From Streptomonospora nanhaiensis (GTDB lineage Bacteria > Actinomycetota > Actinomycetes > Streptosporangiales > Streptosporangiaceae): a stretch of DNA of 64,000 nucleotides. The notes below the pieces were generated by a model. The model was not told where the DNA came from. It made no database searches and worked only from the letters and a program-made list of their open reading frames with translations. The position numbers were made by a program, and so were the translations under genes. Where the stretch lies: NCBI RefSeq assembly GCF_026642255.1, contig NZ_CP113264.1:3348001-3412000 (forward strand). The letters are read 5' to 3'. Positions 27,372-38,318 of this stretch are shown here, piece by piece (position 1 is the first letter of the stretch; each line of letters starts with the position of its first letter).

Positions 27372-27860
27372 ATGGCGGACATGGTGTACGCGGTCGTCCC
27401 GGTGGCCGCCACAGTGTTGACGGGCCTGTTCGCGGGGCTGTTCTTCGGGTTCTCGATCGCCGTCATGCCCGGCCTTGGGCGGGCGGGCGACCGCGCCATG
27501 ATCGAGTCGATGCAGGGCATCAACGTCGCCATCCTCAACCCCCTTTTCGCGGCTGTGTTCATCGGCGCCCCGGTGGGGGCGCTGGCCTCGGTGGTGCTCC
27601 ACACCAGTGCGGCCGAGACCGCTTCCGCGGTCTGGTTCGGCGGGGCGCTCGCCTGCCTGGTGGCGGCCCTGGGCATCACCTTCGGGGTCAACGTGCCTCG
27701 CAACAACGCCCTGGACGAGGCCGGCCCCGCCGAGCGGATCGCCGACCCGGCGGCGGTGCGCGGCGCCTTCGAACCGGTGTGGGTGCGCTGGAACCACCTG
27801 CGCTCCCTCGCCTCCGCGGTGGCCCTGGTCTGCGCCGTCGTGGCCCTGACCGTGCGCTGA
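27372..27860 (+). CDS. DUF1772 / anthrone oxygenase-like membrane protein
   Basis: A 162-residue protein with four hydrophobic helices, FFGFSIAVMPGLGR after the first helix, NVPRNNALD in the third loop and a conserved WVRWNHLRSL near the end: the DUF1772 pattern. Some members are cofactor-free anthrone oxygenases in polyketide pathways; most are uncharacterised. Divergent from the LAL regulator, with ~210 bases between. Confidence 0.85.
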   Translation: MADMVYAVVPVAATVLTGLFAGLFFGFSIAVMPGLGRAGDRAMIESMQGINVAILNPLFAAVFIGAPVGALASVVLHTSAAETASAVWFGGALACLVAALGITFGVNVPRNNALDEAGPAERIADPAAVRGAFEPVWVRWNHLRSLASAVALVCAVVALTVR

Positions 27861-28078
27861 CCGACCGCCGGAGAACCCCCCGGCGACCGGGTCGACAGGC
27901 GCGACCGCCGGGTGCGGCGGGAGCGCCCACGCAACGCCCCCGGCCGTCGCGCCCCCGCCTCAGGGGAGGCGGTGGACCTGCGCCGGGTCCGGGGCCGCCC
28001 GATCACCCGGGACCGCCCCGACCGAGCCCCGGCCCGGGGGCTCGGAGGCGGTGCGGCCGGGGTCTACTGTTGCCTCCC

Positions 28079-28993
28079 ATGACCCGCACCGAGATCGACA
28101 TCACGGGGGAGCTCGTCCGCGGCCTGCTGCGTGAACAGCACCCCGACCTGGCCGACCTGCCCCTGAGCCTCGGGGCGCGTGGCTGGGACAACCAGCTGTG
28201 GCGGCTGGGCGACGATCTCGCCGTCCGGCTGCCGTGGGCGACGGAGTCCGCCGACGCGCTGCTGCACAAGGAGTACGCCTGGCTGCCCTTCCTCGCCCCG
28301 CGCCTCCCCCTCCCGGTCCCCGTCCCCCAGCGCCTCGGCGAGCCCTCCCAGCGGTTCCCGCGGCCCTGGATCGTCACCACCTGGGTACCGGGCACGCCCG
28401 CCGACCGCGCTCCCGCCACGCGCGCCGGGGCCGCGGCCGACGGCCTGGCCGCCTTCCTCACGGCCCTCCACCGGCCGGCCCCCGTGGGGGCGCCCGCCGG
28501 CCGCGACCGCGGGGGGCCGCTGGCCGGGGCCGCCGAGCAGTTCGCCGAGCAGCTCGACACGGCCACCGGGCTGGGGCTGGTCCCCGACCCGGACGCGGTC
28601 CGCGCCGTCTGGGAGGACGCCGTCGCCGCTCCCGTCTGGGCAGGCCCGGCGCTGTGGCTGCACGCCGACCTGCATCCGGCCAACGTCCTCACCGAGAACG
28701 GCGCCTTCTGCGGGGTGGTCGACTTCGGGGACCTGTGCGCGGGCGATCCGGCCTACGACCTCGCCGCCGCCTGGACCCTGCTGCCGGACGGCGCCGCCGA
28801 CCGCTTCCACGACGCCTACCGCCCGGGCGCGGACGCCGCGACCCTGCGCCGTGCCCGCGGTTGCGCGGTGCTGCGCGCCCTCGTCGGGATCCTCGTCGGC
28901 GACGCCGGCGAGCACGGGCGCCCCGGCGGCAAGGCCGCCTGGGGCCCGCCCGCCCGCGCCGCCCTGCGGCGCCTCACCGCCCCGGCCCGCTGA
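28079..28993 (+). CDS. Aminoglycoside phosphotransferase family kinase (APH)
   Basis: A 304-residue kinase-fold protein with the catalytic loop LHADLHPANVL and the metal motif VDFGDLCAGDPAYD, plus the N-terminal WDNQLWRLGDDLAVRLP. Small-molecule kinases of this type phosphorylate antibiotics, homoserine or other hydroxyls. The ATG sits eight bases after TACTGT, suggesting a leaderless transcript. A paralogue lies convergently just downstream. The substrate is unknown and resistance should not be assumed. Confidence 0.88.
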   Translation: MTRTEIDITGELVRGLLREQHPDLADLPLSLGARGWDNQLWRLGDDLAVRLPWATESADALLHKEYAWLPFLAPRLPLPVPVPQRLGEPSQRFPRPWIVTTWVPGTPADRAPATRAGAAADGLAAFLTALHRPAPVGAPAGRDRGGPLAGAAEQFAEQLDTATGLGLVPDPDAVRAVWEDAVAAPVWAGPALWLHADLHPANVLTENGAFCGVVDFGDLCAGDPAYDLAAAWTLLPDGAADRFHDAYRPGADAATLRRARGCAVLRALVGILVGDAGEHGRPGGKAAWGPPARAALRRLTAPAR

Positions 28994-29070
28994 ACGGGGC
29001 CCGGCAGGGGGTCGAGGAGGGTTGCCGCAGGATTCGGCGGTAGGTGGCTGTCCGTGCCGCGTCCACTCCC

Positions 29071-29194
29071 GGACACGGAGCGGCCGGTGCCGGGCGGCGG
29101 GGCATGCTCACCGGGATCGGGCGCAGCCCGAGCGCCCCGGAAGGGAGTACCCGTGTGCACACCCCTCGCCCTTCGCCCTCACCACCACCGCCGA
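29071..29194. repeat. Dispersed repeat, copy B
   Basis: Partner of the repeat at 21381-21516; it lacks about 20 bases in its left part. Its GTG after GGAAGGGAG is followed by a frameshift relative to copy A, and the sequence then runs into the 3' end of the convergent kinase gene. Confidence 0.5.
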
Positions 29195-29211
29195 GTCCGG
29201 GCCGGCGCGGG

Positions 29212-30087
29212 TCAGTCCGTTACGGGGTCGGCGAGGACGTGGGACAGGACGCGGCGCTGCACGCCTCGCTGGTCGGGGCTCGACAGCCCGGCCATGGTCA
29301 CCAGCGCCTTCCACAGCGCCCAGCCGCGGGCCCTTCGCCAGGTGTCGGACGGAAGGCCGACAGCCTCGCGGAAGACCGGGCGCTCCTCGGCCGTGAAGAA
29401 CGTCCAGGCCATGACGAGGTCGCACGCCGGGTCGCCCACGGAGCAGCAGCCGAAGTCGATGACCGCGGACAGCGTGCCGTCGGTGGTGAGCAGGTTCCCC
29501 GCGGCGACGTCGCCGTGGCACCACGTGGGGGCGCCCGACCAGGCGGAGCGCACCGCCTCGGCCCAGATGCGCCGGCACGAGGCGGAGTCCACGGCGCCGC
29601 CGAGCCGCTCCAGGGCCTGCTCGACCTGATGGCCGTACACGCCGGGGTGGCACCCGCGGTGGTGCGAGTGGGCCCCGGAGGCCGGGCCCGGACCGGTCGG
29701 GGCCCGGCGCAGGGCGGTCAGGAAAGCGCCGAGGTCGCGCGCCAGCCGCGTTCGGTCGATGCCGGTCGCGGCCTCGACGGTCACGCCGGGCAGCCAGCGC
29801 CGCACCGACCACGGGAACGGGTAGGCCGCCGCCGGCCGGCCGGTGGCGACCGGCACGGGTACCGCGAGCGGAAGATGCCCGGCCAGCCTGGGAAGGCAGC
29901 GGTCCTCCTTCGCCACGGCGGCGACGTAGCCCTCGCCGCTGGGCAGCCGCACGACCAGCTCGTCGCCGAGCCGGAACGTCCGGTTGTCCCAGCCCTGGCG
30001 GGCTACGGGGCGTACAGGGAGGTCGCGCCACCGGGGGAACTGCTCGGCGACCAGGGCGCGCACGAGCTCAGGGGTGATGTCGGCCAT
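29212..30087 (-). CDS. APH family kinase, paralogue of the 28 kb gene
   Basis: A 291-residue kinase-fold protein with CHGDVAAGNLL (catalytic loop) and VIDFGCCSVGDPACD (metal loop). Its N-terminus, QGWDNRTFRLGDELVVRLP, matches the neighbour's plan residue for residue in places, so the two are diverged paralogues in convergent orientation. The Cys pair in the metal loop is unusual. ATG at 30087 with no clear ribosome site. Confidence 0.88.
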   Translation of the reverse strand: MADITPELVRALVAEQFPRWRDLPVRPVARQGWDNRTFRLGDELVVRLPSGEGYVAAVAKEDRCLPRLAGHLPLAVPVPVATGRPAAAYPFPWSVRRWLPGVTVEAATGIDRTRLARDLGAFLTALRRAPTGPGPASGAHSHHRGCHPGVYGHQVEQALERLGGAVDSASCRRIWAEAVRSAWSGAPTWCHGDVAAGNLLTTDGTLSAVIDFGCCSVGDPACDLVMAWTFFTAEERPVFREAVGLPSDTWRRARGWALWKALVTMAGLSSPDQRGVQRRVLSHVLADPVTD

Positions 30088-30529
30088 GGCCGACAGTCTG
30101 CAGGAGCCCCGCCCCCTCCGCAGCCTTCACCGCGGGGCCCAGCGCCCCGGTGCGAACGCCGCACGGCTACGTCCGGGCCGTGGTCGTCGACCCCGCCGCC
30201 TGCCCCGTACAACACGACGGTCTACCGATCCACATCAAGGCCCCTTCGTCCGGCATGGCGAATTTCAGGAGTCGTTGCGCGGGGGCTCTCTCGTACCCGG
30301 ATCCGTCAACCAGGGTGACTCACCGCCAATAAGGTTCACTTGTCGGGGATGAGGTTGAGAAAAAGGCGCGCCCCCTGTTTGAATGCGAAGGTGAGGAGTC
30401 GACATCCTTGTTTTCCTCAACCTCATGAAAGCAGGGTGGGACCCTCGGCCTCTTCCGCCACTCGAGGAGCCCGTGCGAATGTCGGGGATCTGCGATATGA
30501 CGGGTGCATGGTGACACTGCCGCTCTCCG
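30088..30529. other. Gene-free, lower-GC interval with inverted repeat
   Basis: About 440 bases without a convincing gene. GC content falls in the right half. It contains the 11-bp inverted repeat at 30349-30426 and must hold the promoters of the two divergent flanking genes. Confidence 0.5.
30349..30426. repeat. Imperfect ~20-bp inverted repeat, 78 bp overall
   Basis: ATGAGGTTGAG (30349-30359) is the exact reverse complement of CTCAACCTCAT (30416-30426). Both arms continue into A-rich sequence followed by AAGG (left: AAAAAGG; right, reversed: GAAAACAAGG). About 45 bases separate the arms. It could be a long hairpin in the leader of the 30530 gene or the ends of a miniature element. Confidence 0.5.
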
Positions 30530-31079
30530 ATGTCCTCTCCCCACAAGGACGAGCCTTCCGGGCTGTGCCCCAATCCCACGTGTGACCGCTACGTGCAGTT
30601 CTTGCACGAGATGAACGCCCCTGTGCGCACACGGGTCCGGCCCGAGTTCGGTTACCACAATCCACAGAACCTTCCCGTGGGCATGTACTACCAGGTCTGG
30701 ACCTGCCCGGTCCGCAAGCGGTCGGTGGTCGTTTTCGAAGAGCGTGACGGCTTCGACGGCCTGGAGTTCTCCGCCGAGGAGGTCGCCGACGTGGCCGACC
30801 TCATCTACGAGGCGCTCTTCCAGATCTACGTGCAGCCCGCCCAGCGTGCAGCGTTGCGGGCTTCAAGGAAGGCCAAGCGGAACGCGCACCGGGCTCGCAG
30901 GAAAGCCGAAGCGGCTGTCGTCCCCCTGGGTGATGCAGATGCTCAGGGCCCTCTCGCGGAAACGACGAGCGAAAGCCAGGGACATCCGTCCGGTGCTGCG
31001 CTCCTCCCCGACCCACGGGCCCGCGCGAGCCCCCGCCCACCCGCGGGCGGTCCCGGCGCGGCCGGGCGGGGCGTACGGG
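30530..31079 (+). CDS. Zinc-ribbon-like hypothetical protein, 3' end lost
   Basis: ATG 30530 (an in-frame stop lies 18 bases upstream) opens a protein whose first ~110 residues are clearly coding: CPNPTCDRY and a later CP in YYQVWTCPVRKRS suggest a zinc-ribbon-like pair, then FSAEEVADVADLIYEALFQIYV, then a basic tail rich in Arg/Lys/Ala. No stop follows before the strong hairpins at 31080; the frame stays open through the antisense SDR gene as far as 32995. Third-position GC moves to another frame after about 30900, so a frameshift near there is likely. The end given is the last possible base before the hairpin. Confidence 0.5.
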
Positions 31080-31150
31080 CCCCTCGTTCCGGCGCCGGAA
31101 CGAGGGGGCTCCCTGCGGCCCGTGTCCCGGGCCGGGTCCGGGACACGGGC
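31080..31150. terminator. Tandem perfect hairpins
   Basis: A 28-bp perfect palindrome (31080-31107) is followed by a second hairpin with 13-bp perfect arms (31118-31130 with 31138-31150), and then a third small GC-rich stem. They lie between the end of the zinc-ribbon ORF and the SDR gene that converges on it; probably a bidirectional terminator. Confidence 0.65.
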
Positions 31151-31255
31151 GACGCGGCGCGTCGTCGCGCCGGGCCCTGCGGGGTGCCGCCGACCGTGCC
31201 GCCCGTCGGCGGCGCGGACGCCGGAGGCCCCCTCCTACCGCCCGGACGTCCCCGA

Positions 31256-32059
31256 TCACACCGTCTGCATGCCGCCGTCCACGGGCAGGACCGCCCCCGT
31301 CACGTAGGAGGCGCGGTCGCTGAGGAGCCAGGCGGCCGCCTGGGCGATCTCGTCGGGGTCGGCCGCGCGGCGCAGCGGGGTGCGGGCGTTGAGGTGGTCG
31401 ATGATGCCCGGCGACCTCTCGTCCCAGCCGCGCATCATGTCGGTCAGCGTGGTGCCGGGGGCGATGGCGTTGACGCGGATGCCCTCCGGCCCGTAGGTGG
31501 CCGCCGCCGATTCGGTGAGGCTGTTGAGCGCCCGCTTCGCCGCACCGTAGGAGGGCAGCGCGGGGTTGCCCCTCAGGCTGCCGACGGAGGAGGTGTTGAC
31601 GATGGCGCCGGTGCCGGAGGTGGCCCGGATGGCGGCCACCTGGGCGACCATGGCCGTCCAGGGGCCCCTGAGGTTCACGGCGTAGACGTGGTCGAAGTCG
31701 GCCTCGGTCGCCTGGTCCATCGGGCCTGGCGGCACGGCGGTCGCGCCGTTGTTGAAGGCGACGTCGAGGCGGCCGTACAGGGCCACGGCGCGGTCGACGG
31801 CGCCGCGGATGCTGTCGCCGTCGGCCAGGTCGCACACCGCGTGGTCGGCGGTTCCGCCCGCGGCCCTGATCTCCTCGGTCACCGCCTTCAGCTGTTCTTC
31901 GGTCCGGGCCGCGAGCAGCACCCTGGCGCCCTCCCGGGCGAACAGGCGGGCCGCGGCGGCGCCGATGCCGCGTCCGGCCCCGGTAACGAGGGCGACCTTG
32001 CCGGCAAGAAGGCCCGTGGCGGCGTGGGCGGGGGTGTCGGTGGTCTGTGCAGTGTTCAT
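31256..32059 (-). CDS. Short-chain dehydrogenase/reductase (SDR)
   Basis: A 267-residue classical SDR: cofactor motif TGAGRGIGAAAA (~26-37), DLAD, NNGATA, catalytic Ser in NTSSVGS, and YGAAK (Tyr/Lys) near residue 170, with the C-terminal VDGGMQTV. Arg residues after the second beta strand suggest NADP(H). The substrate is unknown. It is divergent from an XRE/MmyB-type regulator across 87 bases, the usual arrangement where the regulator represses the SDR gene. Confidence 0.92.
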   Translation of the reverse strand: MNTAQTTDTPAHAATGLLAGKVALVTGAGRGIGAAAARLFAREGARVLLAARTEEQLKAVTEEIRAAGGTADHAVCDLADGDSIRGAVDRAVALYGRLDVAFNNGATAVPPGPMDQATEADFDHVYAVNLRGPWTAMVAQVAAIRATSGTGAIVNTSSVGSLRGNPALPSYGAAKRALNSLTESAAATYGPEGIRVNAIAPGTTLTDMMRGWDERSPGIIDHLNARTPLRRAADPDEIAQAAAWLLSDRASYVTGAVLPVDGGMQTV

Positions 32060-32101
32060 GGAGGTGAGCCTGGCGCGGACCGCGCGGCCGATCCAGGCAC
32101 C

Positions 32102-32121
32102 GGCGGTACCTGGCTACCGCC
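32102..32121. promoter_or_regulatory. Candidate operator between SDR and XRE genes
   Basis: A perfect inverted repeat, GGCGGTA-N6-TACCGCC, in the middle of the divergent promoter region. Confidence 0.45.
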
Positions 32122-32146
32122 CCCGGCCGGCGTGCACACTGGGGGC

Positions 32147-32995
32147 GTGGACAGAAGAGAGCTGGCCGGATTCCTGCGCGGCAGGCGTGAGCGCATCGCC
32201 CCTGCCGACGTGGGGCTGCCCGCCGGGCCGCGCCGCCGCACGCCGGGACTGCGTCGCGAGGAGGTGGCGCAGCTGGCGTACATCTCGACCGAGTACTACA
32301 CGCGGCTGGAGCAGGCCCGCGGTCCGCGCCCCTCGCGCGAGGTGCTCTCGGGCCTCGCCCGGGCCCTGCGCCTGTCGGACGCCGAACGGGACCACCTGCA
32401 CCACCTCGCCGGCGCACCGCCCGGGCCACCGGTCGGCCCCTCGCGCGAGGTGCGGCAGAGCATTCTCGACCTGCTGGGGCGCCTGCCGCAGGCCGCGGCG
32501 ATCGTGCTGTCCGCGACCTACGAGGTGATCGCCTGGAACGACCTTGCGGCCGCGCTCCTGGGGGACTTCTCCGCTCTGCCCCGGCACGAGCGCAACCTCG
32601 TGCGCCACGCCTTCCTCGCACCGCGCTCGGACACGCGGCTGCACGACCCCGCCGAGGCGGAGGCGTTCGCGCGCGCCGCGGCCGGGCACCTGAGGGCGGC
32701 CGCCGCCCGCTACCCCGACGACCCCGAGGTGGCCGCGCTGGTGGGCGACCTCCTCTCCGGCAGCGCGGAGTTCGCCCGGCTCTGGGCCGACCACGACGTG
32801 CGCACCGGTCCCGGCCTGCGCAAGACCCTCCGGCACCCGCTGCTGGGCGCCCTCACCCTCAACTGCGACGTCCTGGACATCGCCGACCGGGACCAGCGGG
32901 TCGTGATCTACACGGCCGACCCCGGCTCCCCGGCGGAGGAGGCGCTGCGCCTGCTGTCGGTGGTCGGCACGCAGCGCATGGACGTGCCGGGCTGA
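32147..32995 (+). CDS. XRE regulator with MmyB-like ligand domain
   Basis: A 282-residue regulator. The N-terminal HTH (~10-75: FLRGRRERIAP, TPGLRREEVAQLAYIS, YYTRLEQAR) is followed by the MmyB-like PAS-related domain (~100-280: AAIVLSATYEVIAWNDLAAALLGDF ..., HPLLGALTLNCDVLDI). GTG start at 32147. Such proteins usually repress a neighbouring oxidoreductase gene and sense fatty acids or other small ligands; here the SDR gene is divergent. Confidence 0.9.
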   Translation: MDRRELAGFLRGRRERIAPADVGLPAGPRRRTPGLRREEVAQLAYISTEYYTRLEQARGPRPSREVLSGLARALRLSDAERDHLHHLAGAPPGPPVGPSREVRQSILDLLGRLPQAAAIVLSATYEVIAWNDLAAALLGDFSALPRHERNLVRHAFLAPRSDTRLHDPAEAEAFARAAAGHLRAAAARYPDDPEVAALVGDLLSGSAEFARLWADHDVRTGPGLRKTLRHPLLGALTLNCDVLDIADRDQRVVIYTADPGSPAEEALRLLSVVGTQRMDVPG

Positions 32996-33080
32996 GTGGG
33001 ACCGGGGCGGCTCCGGTGCTTCGGGGACCGGTTCGGACCGGCGGGCGCAGCCCCTCCGGCCGGGGCTCCCGGCCCCGGGG

Positions 33081-34535
33081 TCAGGCGACCGGGGCGGGGG
33101 CCTGGGCACCCATCCCCGACAGCAGCGCGTTGACGTCGCGCACGCACCCGCCGCACCCGGTGGTGGCCCGCGTGGTCTCGGCGATGGCCTCGCGGGTGCG
33201 CGCCCCGTCCAGCCAGGCCTGCTCGATGTCGGTGCGGGTGACCGCGTTGCAGCGGCACACCGGCGCCTCCGCGACCGCGCCCTGCCCCTCGGGGGCGGCG
33301 GTCGGCAGCCCCTGCAGCAGGGCCAGCCGGTCGGCGGGCACCGGGGCGCCGGTGTCGAAGAGCTGGGACAGCGTCGCCGCGGCCTCGGGGAATCCCAGGA
33401 GCACCGCGCCCACCACCTTCTCCTCGCACACCGACAGCTTGGCGTAGCGCCCGCCGTAGGGGTCGCTGATGGTGACCGTCTCCAGCCCTTCGGCGTCGTC
33501 GGCCTCGTGCACCCTGCCGAACGCGGTCAGCTCGATGCCCTCGGCCTTGAGCCGGGTCAGCGGCCGGGCCCCGGTGTAGAGGGCGTTCGGCGCCGTTCCC
33601 GTGAGCCGCCGGGCCAGGACGCCCGCCTGCTCCCAGCCGGGCTGGACCAGGCCCGCGCCGCCGCCCGGGTGCTGGGCGCAGTCGCCGATGGCGTGCACGC
33701 GGGCGTCGGAGGTGGACAGGGCGTCGTCCACGAGGATGCCGTGCTCGACCCCGATCCCCGCGTCCGCGGCCAGTTCGGTGTTGCCGCGCACCCCGGCGGT
33801 GACCACCAGGGCGTCGCCGGGCAGGATACGACCGTCGTCCAGTTCCAGGCCGGTGCCCGGGATCCACCGGGAGGCCACCCGCCAGGAGTGCACGGCCACG
33901 CCCAGGGCGGAGTAGCGGTCGGCCAGGATCCGGGCGGCGGGCTGGTCGATCTGGCGGCGCATGATCCAGGGGGAGGACTCCACCACCGACACCCGGGCGC
34001 CGCGTCCCACCAGGCCGCGCGCGGCCTCCAGGCCCAGGACCCCGCCGCCCAGCACCACCACGGGCGCGCCGGGCCGGGCCAGGGCCAGCAGGCGGTGGCA
34101 GTCGGCCAGGTCGCGCAGGGCGGTCACCCCCTCCCCCGGCGCCCCGTCCGGCGCGGTCGCCCCGGTGATCGGCGGGAAGGCGGCGCGCGCGCCGGTGGCC
34201 AGGACCAGTTCGTCGTAGGCCAGGTGGCTGCCGTCGTCCAGGGCGACGGTGCGCCGCTCGGTGTCCAGGGCGGTGGCCGTGACGCCGGTGCGCACGGTCA
34301 CCCCCGGGGTGTCGGGGACGGGGAGCCGGATCTGGTCGGCGCTGTAGTCGCCCGCGACGATCCCCGACAGCAGGACCCGGTTGTAGGCGGCGTGGGGCTC
34401 GGTGCCGACCACGCTCACGTGGACGCGCTCGCCCTTGGGGTCCAGGCGCGCCACCTCCTCGGCGAAGCGGGCTCCGACCATGCCGTTGCCGACGACCACG
34501 ATCTGACGCGGGGACGCGCCCTGCACGGTGCTCAA
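33081..34535 (-). CDS. FAD oxidoreductase with BFD-like [2Fe-2S] domain (nitrate reductase electron transfer)
   Basis: A 484-residue flavoprotein resembling the first half of NirB. Residues ~10-320 bind FAD and NAD(P)H (IVVVGNGMVGARFAEEV, VVLGGGVLGLEAARGL, VHAIGDCAQHPGG). A BFD-like domain near the C-terminus has CRCNAVTRTDIEQ and TTGCGGCVRDV. As the third gene of narK-nasA, it probably passes electrons from NAD(P)H to the nitrate reductase. The start is TTG at 34535, six bases after AGGAGG; an ORF extension further upstream through nasA is noise. Confidence 0.88.
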   Translation of the reverse strand: MSTVQGASPRQIVVVGNGMVGARFAEEVARLDPKGERVHVSVVGTEPHAAYNRVLLSGIVAGDYSADQIRLPVPDTPGVTVRTGVTATALDTERRTVALDDGSHLAYDELVLATGARAAFPPITGATAPDGAPGEGVTALRDLADCHRLLALARPGAPVVVLGGGVLGLEAARGLVGRGARVSVVESSPWIMRRQIDQPAARILADRYSALGVAVHSWRVASRWIPGTGLELDDGRILPGDALVVTAGVRGNTELAADAGIGVEHGILVDDALSTSDARVHAIGDCAQHPGGGAGLVQPGWEQAGVLARRLTGTAPNALYTGARPLTRLKAEGIELTAFGRVHEADDAEGLETVTISDPYGGRYAKLSVCEEKVVGAVLLGFPEAAATLSQLFDTGAPVPADRLALLQGLPTAAPEGQGAVAEAPVCRCNAVTRTDIEQAWLDGARTREAIAETTRATTGCGGCVRDVNALLSGMGAQAPAPVA

Positions 34536-34627
34536 CTTCTGCCTCCTGGTGTGGGGTGTGCGTTCCCGGGCTGCATCGGCCGGGTGGACGGGTGCGGTGC
34601 GGGCGGCGGCGCCCGCGGCGGACGGGA

Positions 34628-36696
<2,069 letters not shown>

Positions 36697-36700
<4 letters not shown>

Positions 36701-38106
36701 CGCGTGGTGGTCTCCGCCGCGTCGGCCGCCGGTGCGGCGGTTCCGGCGGCCCGGGCGCCCTCGGGGGTGCGGGCGGGCTTGCGCAGGTAGACGGCCCAGG
36801 TGACCAGTGCGCACAGCAGGTAGAAGGCGCCGAAGGCCAGGAAGGCGGGCGCTGTCGACCCGGTGGCGGCGAACGACTCGCGGAAGGTCACGTTGATGGC
36901 GACCCCGCCCAGTGCGCCGACGGCGCCGATCAGTCCGAGCATGGATGAGGAGACGCGCTTGGTCCGGGCCAGGGCCTCCTCGCGGGGCTCGCCCGCGGCG
37001 ATGGCGTCCTCCGCCTTGGCGGCGTAGATGGACGGGATCATCTTGTAGGTGGAGCCGTTGCCCAGGCCGGTCAGGACGAACATGACCGCGAACGCGCCGA
37101 TGAACAGGCCCAGCTGGGAGGCCTGGACGGCCAGGACGAGCACGGCGGCGCAGGCGGTCATGGCGGCGAAGACCCACAGGGTGACGCGGGCGCCGCCCAG
37201 GGAGTCGGCCATGCGTCCGCCGACCGGGCGGATGAGGGAGCCGATGACGGGCCCCAGGACGGCGATCCCGGCGGACTGGACGGGGGCCAGGCCGAACTGG
37301 GCCTGGAGCAGGAGCCCGAAGGCGAACCCCGTGCCGATGAACGACCCGAAGGTGCCGATGTAGAGCAGCGACATGATCCAGAAGTGGCGGTCGCGCGTGG
37401 CCGAGAGCTGCGCGGGGATGTCGCTGCGCACGTTGACCAGGTTGTTCATGGACCGCCACGCCCACCAGGCGGCGAGGAGGATCAGCGGGGCGTAGAAGAG
37501 GGGGACCAGCTGCCCGGCGGAGGTGGTGAACAGGGCGATGACGGCCAGGCCCACGAGCTGGACGGTGGCGACCCCGATGTTGCCGCCGCCGGCGTTCAGG
37601 CCCAGCGCCCACCCCTTCTCCCGTTCGGGGAAGTAGGAGTTGATGTTGGCCATGGAGGAGGAGAAGTTGCCGCCGCCCAGGCCGGCGGTGGCGGCCAGGG
37701 CCAGCATCAGCCAGAAGGGCGTGTCGGGGTTCTGGACGAGGAGGAACGCCGCGCCCGTGGGGATCAGGAGCAGGGCGGTGGAGACGATGGTCCAGTTGCG
37801 GCCGCCGAAGATCGGCACGGCCAGGGTGTAGGGCACGCGCAGGATCGCGCCGACCAGGGTGACCGCCGACAGGAGCAGGAACTTCTGCTCGGGTGTGGTG
37901 GAGAAGCCGTGTTCGGGGAGCATGAACAGCACGAGGACCGACCAGATGCTCCACACGGAGAACCCGATGTGCTCGGAGGCGATGGAGGCCCACAGGTTGC
38001 GGCGGGCCACGGGACGGCCCTCGCTGTTCCAGAACCCCTCGTCCTCGGGGTCCCAGCGGGAGATCCAGCTCTTACCGGTGCGCTGGGCGCGCTGGCCAGA
38101 CGTCAC
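36697..38106 (-). CDS. narK: Nitrate/nitrite MFS transporter NarK
   Basis: A 469-residue 12-helix major facilitator protein with the nitrate-porter signature LGGGNFSSSMANINSYFP in helix 5 and GGALGLNAGGGN-type glycine motifs in the neighbouring helix (ALGLNAGGGNIGVA). First gene of the nitrate operon. GTG start at 38106 with AAGGAAGG seven bases upstream. The C-terminus is a cytoplasmic Ala-rich tail. A GlnR-type box lies ~100 bases upstream. Confidence 0.93.
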
Positions 38107-38200
38107 GACCGGGCCTTCCTTCTCGACGGCTGATGGCGGATTCGACGGATACCGATGAAACCGAAGGTAGGAAGCCCGCGTTGCCTGGACGTGTCGGGCC

Positions 38201-38227
38201 GTAACACGCGGGAAACAGTCGGCTCAC
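38201..38227. promoter_or_regulatory. GlnR-type box upstream of narK
   Basis: GTAAC-N6-GAAAC-N6-CTCAC. The first two pentamers match the published actinobacterial GlnR half-sites exactly with exact 6-base spacing; the third matches partly. Centred about 110 bases upstream of the narK GTG. Confidence 0.55.
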
Positions 38228-38318
38228 CCGGGCGCCGTGCGGGCGGTGAGGCCGACGTTCTCGCAGGTGGGGGTCGTGGCCTCGGCGCGGGGGTGTGGCA
38301 GGGGACACGTCGGGTCGG

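Noticed and set aside
28079..30087. Aminoglycoside resistance genes
   Set aside because: The APH fold covers many non-antibiotic kinases, and nothing in the sequence fixes the substrate.
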